Part shown: one piece after another, positions 52,054 through 61,016 of the stretch | Layout of the letters: each line of letters starts with the position of its first letter | Numbering within the stretch: the first letter of the stretch is position 1 | Source: Inquilinus sp052078665 | Lineage (GTDB): Bacteria > Pseudomonadota > Alphaproteobacteria > DSM-16000 > Inquilinaceae | Length of the DNA: 64,000 nucleotides | Assembly (NCBI RefSeq): GCF_052078665.1 | Contig: NZ_JBQJIK010000038.1 | Span: forward strand, 1 to 64,000 | Direction of reading: 5' to 3' | Notes under the pieces: generated by a model | What the model saw: the letters and a program-made list of their open reading frames with translations, nothing else | Told to the model about the DNA's origin: nothing | Databases searched by the model: none | Position numbers and translations under genes: made by a program

Positions 52054-53334
52054 TCAGGCCGCCGCCAGGGCCGTCTCCAGCACGTCCAGGCCTTCGTCGA
52101 CAATGGCGTCGCTGGCGGTCAGCGGCACCAGGATGCGGACGACATTGGCGTTGACGCCGCAGGACAGCAGCACCAGGCCGTTCTCATAGGCCTTCTGGGT
52201 CACCTTCCGGGTGGCGTCGGCGTCCGGGTCGTAGGCGCCGCGCGACTTGACGATCTCGAAGGCGACCATGCCGCCCAGGCCGCGGATGCCGGCGATCGGC
52301 AGCAGGTCGTTGCGCCGCGACAGCGTCTCCAGCCGCGCCTTGATCCGGGCGCCGATGGCATTGGAGCGCTCCAGCAGCTTCTCCTCCTTGAACACCTCCA
52401 GCACCGCCAGCGCCGCGGCGCAGGCCAGCGGGTTGCCGGCATAGGTGCCGCCCAGCCCGCCCGGATCGGCCGCGTCCATGATCGGCGCCCGGCCGATCAC
52501 GCCGGACAGCGGGAAGCCGCCGGCCAGGCTCTTGGCGACGCAGATCAGGTCGGCCTCGACGTCGAAATGCTCCATCGCCAGCATCTTGCCGGTGCGGCCG
52601 AAGCCGGTCTGCACCTCGTCGGCGATCAGCACGATGCCGTGCTCGTCGCAGACCCGGCGCAGGGCGCGCATCAGCTCGGCCGGGACCTCGTAGAAGCCGC
52701 CTTCGCCCTGCACCGGCTCGATGATGATGGCGGCGACGCGCGACGGGTCGACATCGGCCTTGAACAGGAAGCTCAGCGCCTTCAGCGAATCCTCGACGGT
52801 GACGCCGTGCTGGGCGACCGGGAACGGCAGGTGCCAGACCTCGGGCAGCACCGGGCCTAGGCCCTTCTTGTACGGCACCACCTTGCCGGTCATGGCCGAG
52901 GCCATCACGGTGCGGCCGTGGAACGCGCCGGTGAAGGAGATCACGCCGCTGCGGCCGGTGGCGGCGCGGGCGATCTTGACCGCGTTCTCGGTCGCCTCGG
53001 CGCCGGTGGTGAAGAACACCGACTTCAGCGGGCCGCTGATCGGCGCCAGCGCGTTCAGCTTCTCGGCCAGCTCGATATAGGGTTCGTACATCAACACCTG
53101 GAAGCAGGTGTGAGTGAAGTTCGCCATCTGCTCCTGGACGGCGGCGATCACCTTCGGGTGGCAATGGCCGGTGTTGACCACCGCGATGCCGCCGGCGAAG
53201 TCGACATAGCGCTTGCCCTCGACATCCCAGATCTCGGCGTTCAGGGCGCGGGCGGCGGAGATCGGCGTGGCGTGCCCGACCCCGCGGACGACGGCGGCGT
53301 TGCGGCGCTGGAACAGCTCGGCATTGGTGGTCAT
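52054..53334 (-). CDS. gabT: 4-aminobutyrate aminotransferase
   Basis: PLP-dependent class III aminotransferase of 426 residues converting GABA and 2-oxoglutarate to succinate semialdehyde and glutamate. Evidence: VWDVEGKRYVDFAGGIAV-type start (IWDVEGKRYVDFAGGIAVVN), TTGAEATENAVKIARAATGR, HGRTVMASAMTGK, LIADEVQTGFGRTGKMLAME, and DLICVAKSLAGGFPLSGVIG with the PLP Lys. Start 53334 has GAGGGG 6 bases upstream; ATG at 53340 is two codons earlier. Followed by gabD; a LysR gene precedes it. Confidence 0.94.
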   Translation of the reverse strand: MTTNAELFQRRNAAVVRGVGHATPISAARALNAEIWDVEGKRYVDFAGGIAVVNTGHCHPKVIAAVQEQMANFTHTCFQVLMYEPYIELAEKLNALAPISGPLKSVFFTTGAEATENAVKIARAATGRSGVISFTGAFHGRTVMASAMTGKVVPYKKGLGPVLPEVWHLPFPVAQHGVTVEDSLKALSFLFKADVDPSRVAAIIIEPVQGEGGFYEVPAELMRALRRVCDEHGIVLIADEVQTGFGRTGKMLAMEHFDVEADLICVAKSLAGGFPLSGVIGRAPIMDAADPGGLGGTYAGNPLACAAALAVLEVFKEEKLLERSNAIGARIKARLETLSRRNDLLPIAGIRGLGGMVAFEIVKSRGAYDPDADATRKVTQKAYENGLVLLSCGVNANVVRILVPLTASDAIVDEGLDVLETALAAA

Positions 53335-53422
53335 GGACATCCCCTCGGGTCAGGCTATGGCAAGAAGGTCGGTGCGGCAGCCTCGTTGCACAATCGCCTA
53401 GTTTGAACGTGTCTGGTGCATT

Positions 53423-54325
53423 CTATGCACCATTGCCGTTCGGCGTCGCGAACAGATGGCGCAGCCAGTCCCGCAGCGTGGCCAGGCCGGGCTCGTCCCA
53501 GCGCGCCGCCTCGGACAGGAAGTAATAGCCGCCGAGCCGGATGTCGGACGGCACCATCTCGACCAGCCCGCCGGCGGCCAGGTCCTCGCCGGCCAGCACG
53601 GCATTGGCCAAAGCGACGCCCTGGCCCAGCCGCGCCGCCTCGATCGCCAGATGGGCGTGCCACAGCCGCGGGCCGCGCAGGGGCGGCAGCTCCGCCACCC
53701 CGGCCCGGTGCAGCCAGCGCTCCCACTGCTCGGTGGATTCCTCGTGGATCAGCGGCACCCGCAGCAGGTCGGCCGGGGCCGCGACATCGGCATGGCGGGC
53801 GCGGAACGCGGCGCTGGCCACCGGGAAGACCCGCGGGCTGGACAGCAGCTCGGCCCGCACCCCGTCGCGCGGCGCCGCCGTCTCCAGATAGATGATCTCG
53901 GCATCCGCCTCGTCGTGGGAGAAATCGGGCCGGGCCAGGGTCGGCAGCAGGGTGATCTCGTGCTCCGGCAGCAGCGCCTCCAGCTCCGGCAGAAGCGGCA
54001 GCACCCGGCGCGAGGCGACGCCGGGGGCGCACCAGATCGCCAGGGTGCGGCGGCGCGGCGCCGCCAGCTCGGCGGTGGCGCGCTCGATCAGGTCCAGCGC
54101 CTGGGCGATCTGGGCCAGGTAGCGCTGGCCCTCCGGCGTCAGCGCCAGGCCGCGCCCCGCCGGCCGCAGCAGCCGGGCGCCCAGCCGCTGCTCCAGATTG
54201 CGGACATGGCGCGACACCACGGTGTGGCTGACCGCCAGCTCCTCCCCCGCGGCGCGGACGCTGCCGAGGCGGCCGACGGCCTCGAAGGCGCGGAGCGCGA
54301 TCAGCGGGGGCAGGCGACGGGCCAT
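53423..54325 (-). CDS. LysR-family regulator (GcvA-like), probable gab regulator
   Basis: DNA-binding protein of 300 residues. N-terminal HTH PPLIALRAFEAVGRLGSVRA, GEELAVSHTVVSRHVRNLEQ, LRPAGRGLALTPEGQRYLAQ is the GcvA subgroup form. The C-terminal effector domain contains RRTLAIWCAPGVASRRVLPL. It is upstream of gabT on the same strand, not divergent as many LysR genes are, so control of gabTD is inference from adjacency. Confidence 0.88.
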   Translation of the reverse strand: MARRLPPLIALRAFEAVGRLGSVRAAGEELAVSHTVVSRHVRNLEQRLGARLLRPAGRGLALTPEGQRYLAQIAQALDLIERATAELAAPRRRTLAIWCAPGVASRRVLPLLPELEALLPEHEITLLPTLARPDFSHDEADAEIIYLETAAPRDGVRAELLSSPRVFPVASAAFRARHADVAAPADLLRVPLIHEESTEQWERWLHRAGVAELPPLRGPRLWHAHLAIEAARLGQGVALANAVLAGEDLAAGGLVEMVPSDIRLGGYYFLSEAARWDEPGLATLRDWLRHLFATPNGNGA

Positions 54326-54534
54326 GGCGGTCTCGGGCGGGATTGGGTGCAGGCGAGGCGGACCCTAGCACGGCGGCGGCACGGCCGGGCGCCCGGCCAG
54401 TATGTGAATTTTTTCGCGAATTCGCAGAATCCGCATTGCCGAGCGAGGCAGAGCCGGGATTAAGCTGGCACGAGGGCGGAAAGGCCGGGAGATACCGGTC
54501 GAGGTGCGCCGGATTTGAAGGGGGAGAGGATTTC

Positions 54535-56898
54535 ATGCCGTCATTTTGGGGAACGGCTGCTGCCGACAGGATCGTCGGCAGCGCCGCGGCGGACCAGATT
54601 TACGGCCAGGCCGGTGACGACACGCTCTATGGCGGGGGCGGCGACGACCGGCTGAATGGAGGCCTGGGCGGCGACATCATGGTCGGAGGGCTGGGCGACG
54701 ACGTCTACTATGTCGCCGCGGCCGGCGATGCGGTGGTGGAGCGCGCCGGCGAAGGCGCCGACTGGGTGCTGGCCTGGATCAGCTATCAGCTCGTTGCCAA
54801 CGTCGAGCACTTGGCACTGTCCGGGACGGCCGATCTGGCCGGCACCGGCAATGCGCTGAACAACACCATTCTCGGCAACGCCGGGAACAACGTCCTCAAC
54901 GGCGGTGCCGGGACCGACACGCTGGCCGGGGGCAAGGGCGACGATGTCTACGACGTGGACTCGGCCGGCGACTGGGTCCAGGAGGCGGTGAACGAGGGCT
55001 ACGACCGGGTGCGGTCCTCGATCAGCTTCGGGCTCGGCGCCAATCTCGAGGAGCTGAACCTGACCGGGTCGGCCGCCATCAGCGGCGCCGGCAACGCGCT
55101 CGCCAACACCATCATCGGCAATGCCGGAAACAACCTGCTCAACGGCGCCGCCGGCGACGATCTGCTGATCGGCAGCAAGGGCGACGACATCTATCTCGTC
55201 GGCGCGATCGGCGACCGGGTGGTGGAGCAGGCGGGCGAGGGCTTTGACCAGGTGCACGCCTGGGCCAGCCATCAGCTCGCCGCCAATGTCGAGGCCCTGC
55301 TCCTGCAGGGCACGGCCGGCATCAACGGCTTCGGCAACGCGCTGGACAACCTGATCATCGGCAATGCCGGGAGCAACGTGCTCAACGGCGGCGCTGGAAA
55401 CGACACGCTGGTCGGGGGCGAGGGTGATGATGTCTATGACGTGGACTCGATCGAAGACCGGGTTCAGGAGGCGGCGAACATTGGCTATGACCGGGTGCGG
55501 GCATCGGTCGGCTTCACGCTCGGCGCCAATCTCGAGGAGTTGAACCTGACCGGCACAGGCGCCATCAATGGCGCCGGCAATGCCCTTGCCAATACCATCA
55601 TCGGCAATGCCGGAGCTAATGCGCTGACCGGCGGTGCCGGTGATGACGTGCTGGACGGCAGGGCCGGAAACGACCGACTGGTCGGTGGTGTCGGTGATGA
55701 TGTGTACTACGTGAATGCGCATGGGGATCAAGTCGTCGAAGCAGAGAATCAGGGAATTGATCAGATCCGGTCTTCAGTCAGTTATTTCCTCGGCGAAAAT
55801 ATCGAAAATCTGACGCTAGTCGGCGTCGACCGTATCGGAGGAATTGGCAATCATTACAATAACATCATTGTTGGGAATGGGGGAAATAATACTCTTTCCG
55901 GCGGATTGGGGGATGATATTATTGTTGGCGGCGACGGTTCGGATGACTTGTATGGTGGGGCCGGTAAAGACAGAGTTTATGGCGGAGAGGGTAGGGATTT
56001 TCTTTATGTTTCCAGCGAAGATCTAATTTATAGCGAATTGTATGATGGAGGTGATGGAATAGATGCTCTTAATTTTGAATATAAATCAGGAAGTAGGGAT
56101 ATAGATATTAGAGGTTTATCTATAATTGACATAGAGTGGATCTCTGTATCATATGACAATCTTGTTGCCAGTTCTGAACAAATAAATGGGTTGAGTCAGA
56201 TCTATGGTACTAGGTCATTCAGCGGTCAGAATATAAAAATTGCGGATTCCGGAATCATTGATCTTTCAAATTCATCGATAACAAATGTCAATTTTTTCTT
56301 ATCAGATGAAGGAAATACTTTGAATTTGTCGAATTCATCTGCTGATTTCGCTTATTCGTATTTTATTCAGGGAGGAAGAGGCAACGATATTGTATTCGGA
56401 AATGAGTATACTGAAACGATCTATGGTGGGGCGGGAGATGACGTTCTTACAGGTGGAATCAGCGGTGCCGGAATACGGTCGGGCGACTATATGTTTGGAG
56501 ATCTGGGAAACGATACGCTCTACGGCGGTGCCGGCAGGGATGGTCTCTACGGCGGCTCCGGCAATGATGGATTGATTGGAGGGCGGGACAACGATGGCCT
56601 GGAAGGTGGAGATGGCGCGGATCGATTCATCTTCACGGGGGTTGGCGACGGCCTCGATACGATAATGGACTTCAGCTCATCGCAGGGTGACAGGCTGGTC
56701 TTTACAGGCCTGCTCCACGGCACCTTCAGCTATCTTGGAGCGGCGTCATTCACAGGCGGCGGCAACAGCCAGGCGCGCTTTGCCGCCGGGCAGTTGTTCG
56801 TGGATACGGACGGCAACGGCGCGGCGGACGTCACCGTGAAGCTGACCGGGATCACCGCCGCTTCGCAGCTTCACGCCTCCGATTTCGTGTTCACCTGA
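54535..56898 (+). CDS. RTX repeat protein A, predicted type I-secreted (tandem paralog 1)
   Basis: Extracellular-type protein of 787 residues. After a 58-residue RTX leader (MPSFWGTAAADRIVGSAAAD, then GDDTLYGGGGDDRLNGGLGG) come five modules of 81-90 residues, each pairing a VExLxLxGxAxIxGxGNAL block with GNAGNNxLNGGAGxDxL nonapeptides. Residues about 490-620 form an unfamiliar domain encoded by AT-richer DNA (YDGGDGIDALNFEY, SEQINGLSQIYG, DSGIIDLS). The C-terminus DRFIFTGVGDGLDTIMDFSS and ASDFVFT is a serralysin-like type I secretion end. GGGGGAGAGGATTTC precedes the ATG; the frame upstream of 54535 is not used. No catalytic domain seen. Confidence 0.86.
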   Translation: MPSFWGTAAADRIVGSAAADQIYGQAGDDTLYGGGGDDRLNGGLGGDIMVGGLGDDVYYVAAAGDAVVERAGEGADWVLAWISYQLVANVEHLALSGTADLAGTGNALNNTILGNAGNNVLNGGAGTDTLAGGKGDDVYDVDSAGDWVQEAVNEGYDRVRSSISFGLGANLEELNLTGSAAISGAGNALANTIIGNAGNNLLNGAAGDDLLIGSKGDDIYLVGAIGDRVVEQAGEGFDQVHAWASHQLAANVEALLLQGTAGINGFGNALDNLIIGNAGSNVLNGGAGNDTLVGGEGDDVYDVDSIEDRVQEAANIGYDRVRASVGFTLGANLEELNLTGTGAINGAGNALANTIIGNAGANALTGGAGDDVLDGRAGNDRLVGGVGDDVYYVNAHGDQVVEAENQGIDQIRSSVSYFLGENIENLTLVGVDRIGGIGNHYNNIIVGNGGNNTLSGGLGDDIIVGGDGSDDLYGGAGKDRVYGGEGRDFLYVSSEDLIYSELYDGGDGIDALNFEYKSGSRDIDIRGLSIIDIEWISVSYDNLVASSEQINGLSQIYGTRSFSGQNIKIADSGIIDLSNSSITNVNFFLSDEGNTLNLSNSSADFAYSYFIQGGRGNDIVFGNEYTETIYGGAGDDVLTGGISGAGIRSGDYMFGDLGNDTLYGGAGRDGLYGGSGNDGLIGGRDNDGLEGGDGADRFIFTGVGDGLDTIMDFSSSQGDRLVFTGLLHGTFSYLGAASFTGGGNSQARFAAGQLFVDTDGNGAADVTVKLTGITAASQLHASDFVFT
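54709..55707 (+). repeat. Intragenic 243-270 bp modules of RTX protein A
   Basis: Four modules in tandem, the first three of 81 codons and the fourth of 90. They are of at least two types: one opening YVAAAGDAVVERAGEG and one opening DVDSAGDWVQEA. All share GAGNALANTIIGNAGNNLLN-like cores. Pairs such as modules 2 and 4 are near-copies, showing expansion by duplication. Confidence 0.75.
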
Positions 56899-57016
56899 GA
56901 CGTCGGCGGCCGGCATCGGCCGGCCGGAGCGGACAACACATTCAATCGGCGTCGCGCGGCTCGGCCGAGACGGTATCGGGCACCGGCGCGCCGGATTTGA
57001 AGGGGGAGAAGATTTC

Positions 57017-59611
57017 ATGCCTGTATTTTGGGGAACGGCGGCTGCCGACGCGATCCTCGGCAGCGCCGGGGCGGACCAGATCTACGGCCAGGCCGGCAAC
57101 GACACGCTCTATGGCTCGGGCGGCGACGACTGGCTGAACGGAGGCCTGGGCAACGACCTGATGGGGGGAGGGCTCGGCAACGACGTCTACTATGTTGCCG
57201 CGGCCGGTGATGCGATCGTGGAGCGGGTGGGCGAAGGCACCGACTCGGTGCTGGCCTGGGTCAGCTATCAGCTCGCCGCCAATGTCGAGGCCCTGATCCT
57301 GCAAGGCGCGACCGCCATCAACGGCACCGGCAACGCGCTGAACAACACCATCCTCGGCAACGCCGGGAACAACGTCCTCAACGGTGCCGCTGGTGACGAT
57401 CAGCTGGTCGGGGGCAAGGGCAACGATATCTATCTCGTCGGCGCGGCTGGCGACCGCGTGGTGGAACAGGCAGGCGAGGGCTTTGACCAGGTTCAAGCCT
57501 GGGTCAGCCATCAGCTCGCCGCCAATGTCGAGGCGCTGATCCTGCAAGGCGCGGCCGCCATCAACGGCACCGGCAACGCACTGAACAACACAATCATCGG
57601 CAATGCCGGGAACAACATCCTCAACGGCGGTACGGGGAACGACACGCTGGTCGGGGGCGATGGTGGAGATGTCTACGACGTGGACTCAGCCGGCGATCGG
57701 GTTCAGGAAGCGGCGGGCGGGGGCCGTGACCTGGTGCGGTCATCGGTCAGCTTCGCGCTCGGCGCCAATCTCGAAGAGCTGACTCTGATCGGTGCCGCCG
57801 CCATCAACGGCACCGGCAATGCGCTGGCTAATACCATCACCGGCAATGCCGGAAACAACCTGCTCAACGGCGCCGCTGGCAACGACCTGCTGATCGGGGG
57901 CAAGGGCGACGACATCTACTATGCCGCCGCGGCCGGAGACCGGGTCGTGGAGCTGGCGGGCGAGGGTCTCGATCAGGTCGTGGCTTGGATCAGCTATCGG
58001 CTCACAACCCATGTCGAGAACCTCACCTTGGCAGGCACGGCTGACCTGGACGGCGCCGGCAACTATTGGAACAACACCATCATCGGCAATGCCGGGAACA
58101 ACGCGCTTAGTGGCGGAGTGGGCGACGACCTGCTCATCGGTGGCGACGGGGCCGACAAACTCTACGGCGATGCCGGCCGCGATCGTCTCTATGGTGGTGC
58201 CGGGAACGATACATTCTATGTCGAGATCGCTCATTTCGTGGTGGGCGAAGTCTACGATGGTGGAGCAGGCGCGGACGGACTTGTTATCGATGGTAATGGT
58301 GTCATCGATCTGTTTGCGCTTTCGTTGGTCAGCGTCGAGGCTGTTGCCGAGTTGTTGACCCAAACCACTAATATTTCATGCCAGCAAATTAACAATCTCA
58401 ATAAAATATCCGTCAGCACGCTGAATGTGCATAACAGTGGCTTCATCGATTTGTCGGATATGGCGTATTTCAACGTTTTCCATTTCAATCTGAGCGGCTT
58501 CGGGAATGTGGTGAACGTCGGGTCCAGCTTCGCTGATTTGACTGTCAGCGGTGGGGCTGGGGACGACACGATCACCGGCGGCACTGGTTCTATCGGTGGG
58601 GGTGGCGATGATACTCTCGTCGCCTCCACACACGGCGCGACCCTTCGTGGCGGGGCCGGTGACGATACCGTGAGCGGCGGTGCGGGTGGGGACCTGCTCT
58701 ATGATGGAGCCGGGGTTGACGACGTGTTTGGCGCTGGCGGAAGTGACTACCTGTTTCTCGGCACGGGCGACGTTACCCTTGGTGATCGGTATGATGGCGG
58801 CTCAGGTCGCGACACGATTGAGATATTACCGATTTCCGATATTGATATATCTGCTGCTGAGATTTCGGGGTTTGAATATTTGAGTTCGTTTGGAAAGATC
58901 CGTGCGACCGCATCACAGATCGACTCTTTCTCTGAAATAAGTGGATCGACAATAGAATTAACAACATCAGGGATCGTCGAATTTTCCGGTCGAGACGTCA
59001 TATATATTCGTGAGATAATTCTATCATCTCAAGGAAATACCGTAGAAATGGGGAGTGGTAGCTTTTTTGTTACCGGTGGTGCGGGGAACGATGTGATAAA
59101 TGGCGGAAATTTTGACGATGTAAATACGGGTGGAGCGGGAAATGACGTGCTCTCTGGAAGAGGAGGCCAGGATGCTTTGAGTGGAGAGGCAGGCGACGAT
59201 TATCTTCGTGGCGATGCCAATGGTGATAGCTTGGTCGGAGACGACGGAAACGACACCCTCTCGGGTGGCGATGGCGGCGACTATCTGGTCGGTGGAGCCG
59301 GAAACAACCTTCTCACCGGTGGAGCCGGAGATGACTATTTTCGATTTTCGGCACTCTCGGACGGCCGTGACACAATATCAGATTTCAGCTCGGCGCAAGG
59401 CGACAGGTTGGAATTCGAGTATCTTCTTCATGGTTCCTTCAGCTATCGCGGTGCGACTGCCTTCACAGCCAGCGGCAACAGCGAAGCGCGGTTCGAAGGC
59501 GGTATGGTGTTGGTCGACGCCGATGGCAACGGCGTAGCCGACATTACTATCATCCTGACCGGCTTCTCCGCGGCGACGCAGCTGACTGCCGCGAATTTTA
59601 CGATATGGTGA
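57017..59611 (+). CDS. RTX repeat protein B, predicted type I-secreted (tandem paralog 2)
   Basis: Protein of 864 residues, paralog of the preceding gene. The 58-residue N-terminus is nearly the same (MPVFWGTAAADAILGSAGAD), as is the leader DNA before the ATG (GCGCCGGATTTGAAGGGGGA). Four 81-residue modules follow, then two copies of the unfamiliar domain also present once in protein A (VYDGGAGADGLVI..., RYDGGSGRDTIEI...), separated by GAGDDTITGG-type nonapeptides. The C-terminus GDDYFRFSALSDGRDTISDF and AANFTIW is a type I secretion end. Calcium-dependent folding outside the cell is expected. Confidence 0.86.
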   Translation: MPVFWGTAAADAILGSAGADQIYGQAGNDTLYGSGGDDWLNGGLGNDLMGGGLGNDVYYVAAAGDAIVERVGEGTDSVLAWVSYQLAANVEALILQGATAINGTGNALNNTILGNAGNNVLNGAAGDDQLVGGKGNDIYLVGAAGDRVVEQAGEGFDQVQAWVSHQLAANVEALILQGAAAINGTGNALNNTIIGNAGNNILNGGTGNDTLVGGDGGDVYDVDSAGDRVQEAAGGGRDLVRSSVSFALGANLEELTLIGAAAINGTGNALANTITGNAGNNLLNGAAGNDLLIGGKGDDIYYAAAAGDRVVELAGEGLDQVVAWISYRLTTHVENLTLAGTADLDGAGNYWNNTIIGNAGNNALSGGVGDDLLIGGDGADKLYGDAGRDRLYGGAGNDTFYVEIAHFVVGEVYDGGAGADGLVIDGNGVIDLFALSLVSVEAVAELLTQTTNISCQQINNLNKISVSTLNVHNSGFIDLSDMAYFNVFHFNLSGFGNVVNVGSSFADLTVSGGAGDDTITGGTGSIGGGGDDTLVASTHGATLRGGAGDDTVSGGAGGDLLYDGAGVDDVFGAGGSDYLFLGTGDVTLGDRYDGGSGRDTIEILPISDIDISAAEISGFEYLSSFGKIRATASQIDSFSEISGSTIELTTSGIVEFSGRDVIYIREIILSSQGNTVEMGSGSFFVTGGAGNDVINGGNFDDVNTGGAGNDVLSGRGGQDALSGEAGDDYLRGDANGDSLVGDDGNDTLSGGDGGDYLVGGAGNNLLTGGAGDDYFRFSALSDGRDTISDFSSAQGDRLEFEYLLHGSFSYRGATAFTASGNSEARFEGGMVLVDADGNGVADITIILTGFSAATQLTAANFTIW
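57191..58162 (+). repeat. Intragenic 243-bp modules of RTX protein B
   Basis: Four 81-codon modules starting YVAAAGDAIVERVGEG, LVGAAGDRVVEQAGEG, DVDSAGDRVQEAAGGG and YAAAAGDRVVELAGEG. Modules 2 and 3 match modules 3 and 2 of protein A better than they match their own neighbours, so module order was reshuffled between paralogs. Confidence 0.7.
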
Positions 59612-59624
59612 GTTGAATCGACCG

Positions 59625-59659
59625 GCCTCGTCCCAGCGTTCAATATGCTGGGACGAGGC
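59625..59659 (+). terminator. Strong hairpin after RTX gene B
   Basis: GCCTCGTCCCAGC and GCTGGGACGAGGC form a 13-bp perfect stem around the 9-base loop GTTCAATAT, 13 bases after the stop of RTX B. No clear T-tract follows. Likely a transcription terminator or 3' stabiliser. Confidence 0.6.
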
Positions 59660-59692
59660 TATGAGCCCCACTGGTCTCCGCCCCGCATTTCC

Positions 59693-59715
59693 CGAATGCT
59701 GCATTGCAGCATTCG
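59693..59715. promoter_or_regulatory. Perfect 23-bp palindrome upstream of the MFS gene
   Basis: CGAATGCTGCA, a central T, then TGCAGCATTCG: 11-bp perfect arms. It lies 65 bases upstream of the accepted MFS start (8 bases before an alternative ATG at 59724). A dyad of this size is typical of a dimeric regulator site; which regulator is unknown. Confidence 0.55.
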
Positions 59716-59780
59716 TATGACCTATGGCGAAGCTAAGCGCGCATCTTAGGGGCGACGTCCCGTCACCGGATTCGCCCCTG

Positions 59781-60938
59781 ATGCCGCTGCCGCTCTTCGC
59801 TCTGGCCGTTGCCGCATTCGGCATCGGCACCACCGAATTCGTGATCATGGGACTGCTGCCCGACGTGGCGCGGGACCTCGGCGTCACCATCCCGGCGGCA
59901 GGCATGCTGGTCTCCGGCTATGCCCTCAGCGTCACCATCGGCGCGCCGATCGTCGCGCTCTTGACGGCGAAGCTGCCGCGCAAGACCACGCTGCTCGGGC
60001 TGATGGGCGTCTTCATCCTCGGCAACCTGCTATGCGCGCTGGCGCCCGACTACTGGTCGCTGATGGCGGCGCGGGTGCTGACGGCGCTGTGCCACGGCGC
60101 CTTCTTCGGCATCGGCGCCGTCGTCGCCGCCGGCCTCGTGCCGCGGCACCAGCGCTCCCGCGCCATCGCGTTGATGTTTTCCGGCCTCACCCTGGCCAAC
60201 GTCCTGGGCGTGCCCTTCGGCACCGCGCTCGGCCATGTCGCCGGCTGGCGCGCCACCTTCGGCGCCATCGTGCCGATCGGCATCGCCGCGGCGCTGGCCA
60301 TCGCCTTCATCCTGCCGCGCGACCGCGAGGCGCCGGCGGGCGACCTGCTGTCCGAATTCTCGGTGCTGCGCAAGCCGCAGGTGCTGCTGGCCATGGCGCT
60401 CAGCATCCTGTCCTCGGTCAGCCTGTTCACCGTCTTCACCTACATCACGCCGATCCTCGAGACCGTCTCCGGCCTGACGCCGCAGGGCGTCACCACCGCG
60501 CTGCTGCTGTTCGGCGTCGGCATCACCGTCGGCAACCTGTTCGGCGGGCGGCTGGCCGACTGGCGGCTGATGCCGGCGGTGATGATCAGCTTCACCGCGC
60601 TGGCCGTGGTCTGCGCCGGCTTCGGCCTGGCCGCGCCCTTCATGGTGCCGGCCGTCGCGGCGATGGTGCTGTGGGGCGTGGTTCAGTTCAGCCTCGGCGC
60701 GCCGCTGCAGACCCGGGTGGTCGACCAGGCGCATGAGGCGCCGAACCTGGCCTCGACCCTGAACCAGGGCGCCTTCAACCTCGGCAACGCCGCCGGCGCC
60801 TGGCTCGGCGGCGCCGCGATCACCGCCGGCATGCCCTATGGCCAGATCCCCTATCTCGGCGCCGGCGTCGCCGTGATCGGCCTCGCCGTCGCCGTGCTGT
60901 CCTACACGCTGGAGAAGCGGGCCCCGGTTCTCGCCTGA
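59781..60938 (+). CDS. MFS transporter, AraJ/sugar-efflux-like
   Basis: Inner-membrane exporter of 385 residues with 12 hydrophobic segments. It opens MPLPLFALAVAAFGIGTTEF, the typical start of the AraJ/YdhP-like DHA1 branch, and has GYALSVTIGAPIVALLTAKL, GLVPRHQRSRAIALMFSGLT and NLASTLNQGAFNLGNAAGAW. Drug, sugar or arabinose-like efflux is possible. The start at 59781 fits this family; an ATG at 59724 would add a Ser/Pro-rich tail. No clear ribosome site is seen at either. Same strand as soxR downstream. Confidence 0.84.
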   Translation: MPLPLFALAVAAFGIGTTEFVIMGLLPDVARDLGVTIPAAGMLVSGYALSVTIGAPIVALLTAKLPRKTTLLGLMGVFILGNLLCALAPDYWSLMAARVLTALCHGAFFGIGAVVAAGLVPRHQRSRAIALMFSGLTLANVLGVPFGTALGHVAGWRATFGAIVPIGIAAALAIAFILPRDREAPAGDLLSEFSVLRKPQVLLAMALSILSSVSLFTVFTYITPILETVSGLTPQGVTTALLLFGVGITVGNLFGGRLADWRLMPAVMISFTALAVVCAGFGLAAPFMVPAVAAMVLWGVVQFSLGAPLQTRVVDQAHEAPNLASTLNQGAFNLGNAAGAWLGGAAITAGMPYGQIPYLGAGVAVIGLAVAVLSYTLEKRAPVLA

Positions 60939-60973
60939 CGCGTCCATCCCGAGTTGATCGAGGCGGGCACCAA

Positions 60974-60991
60974 GCTCAAGTTAGCTTGAAC
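60974..60991. promoter_or_regulatory. SoxR box
   Basis: GCTCAAGTTAGCTTGAAC closely matches the SoxR operator consensus CCTCAAGTTAACTTGAGG (established knowledge), with CTCAAGTTA and CTTGA half-sites in the correct spacing. It lies 25 bases upstream of soxR, so soxR is probably autoregulated. Confidence 0.82.
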
Positions 60992-61016
60992 GCATGATCG
61001 GCACGGTGGCGGAGCC

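Noticed and set aside
54383..54425. Palindromes GGCCGGGCGCCCGGCC and GCGAATTCGC upstream of the LysR gene and RTX A
   Set aside because: Perfect but short, and without partner sites or typical LysR T-N11-A spacing. Too weak to call as operators.
54709..58162. Regular repeats considered as a CRISPR or other noncoding array
   Set aside because: Units are 243 bases, in frame, and encode RTX modules. No short identical repeats with unique spacers.
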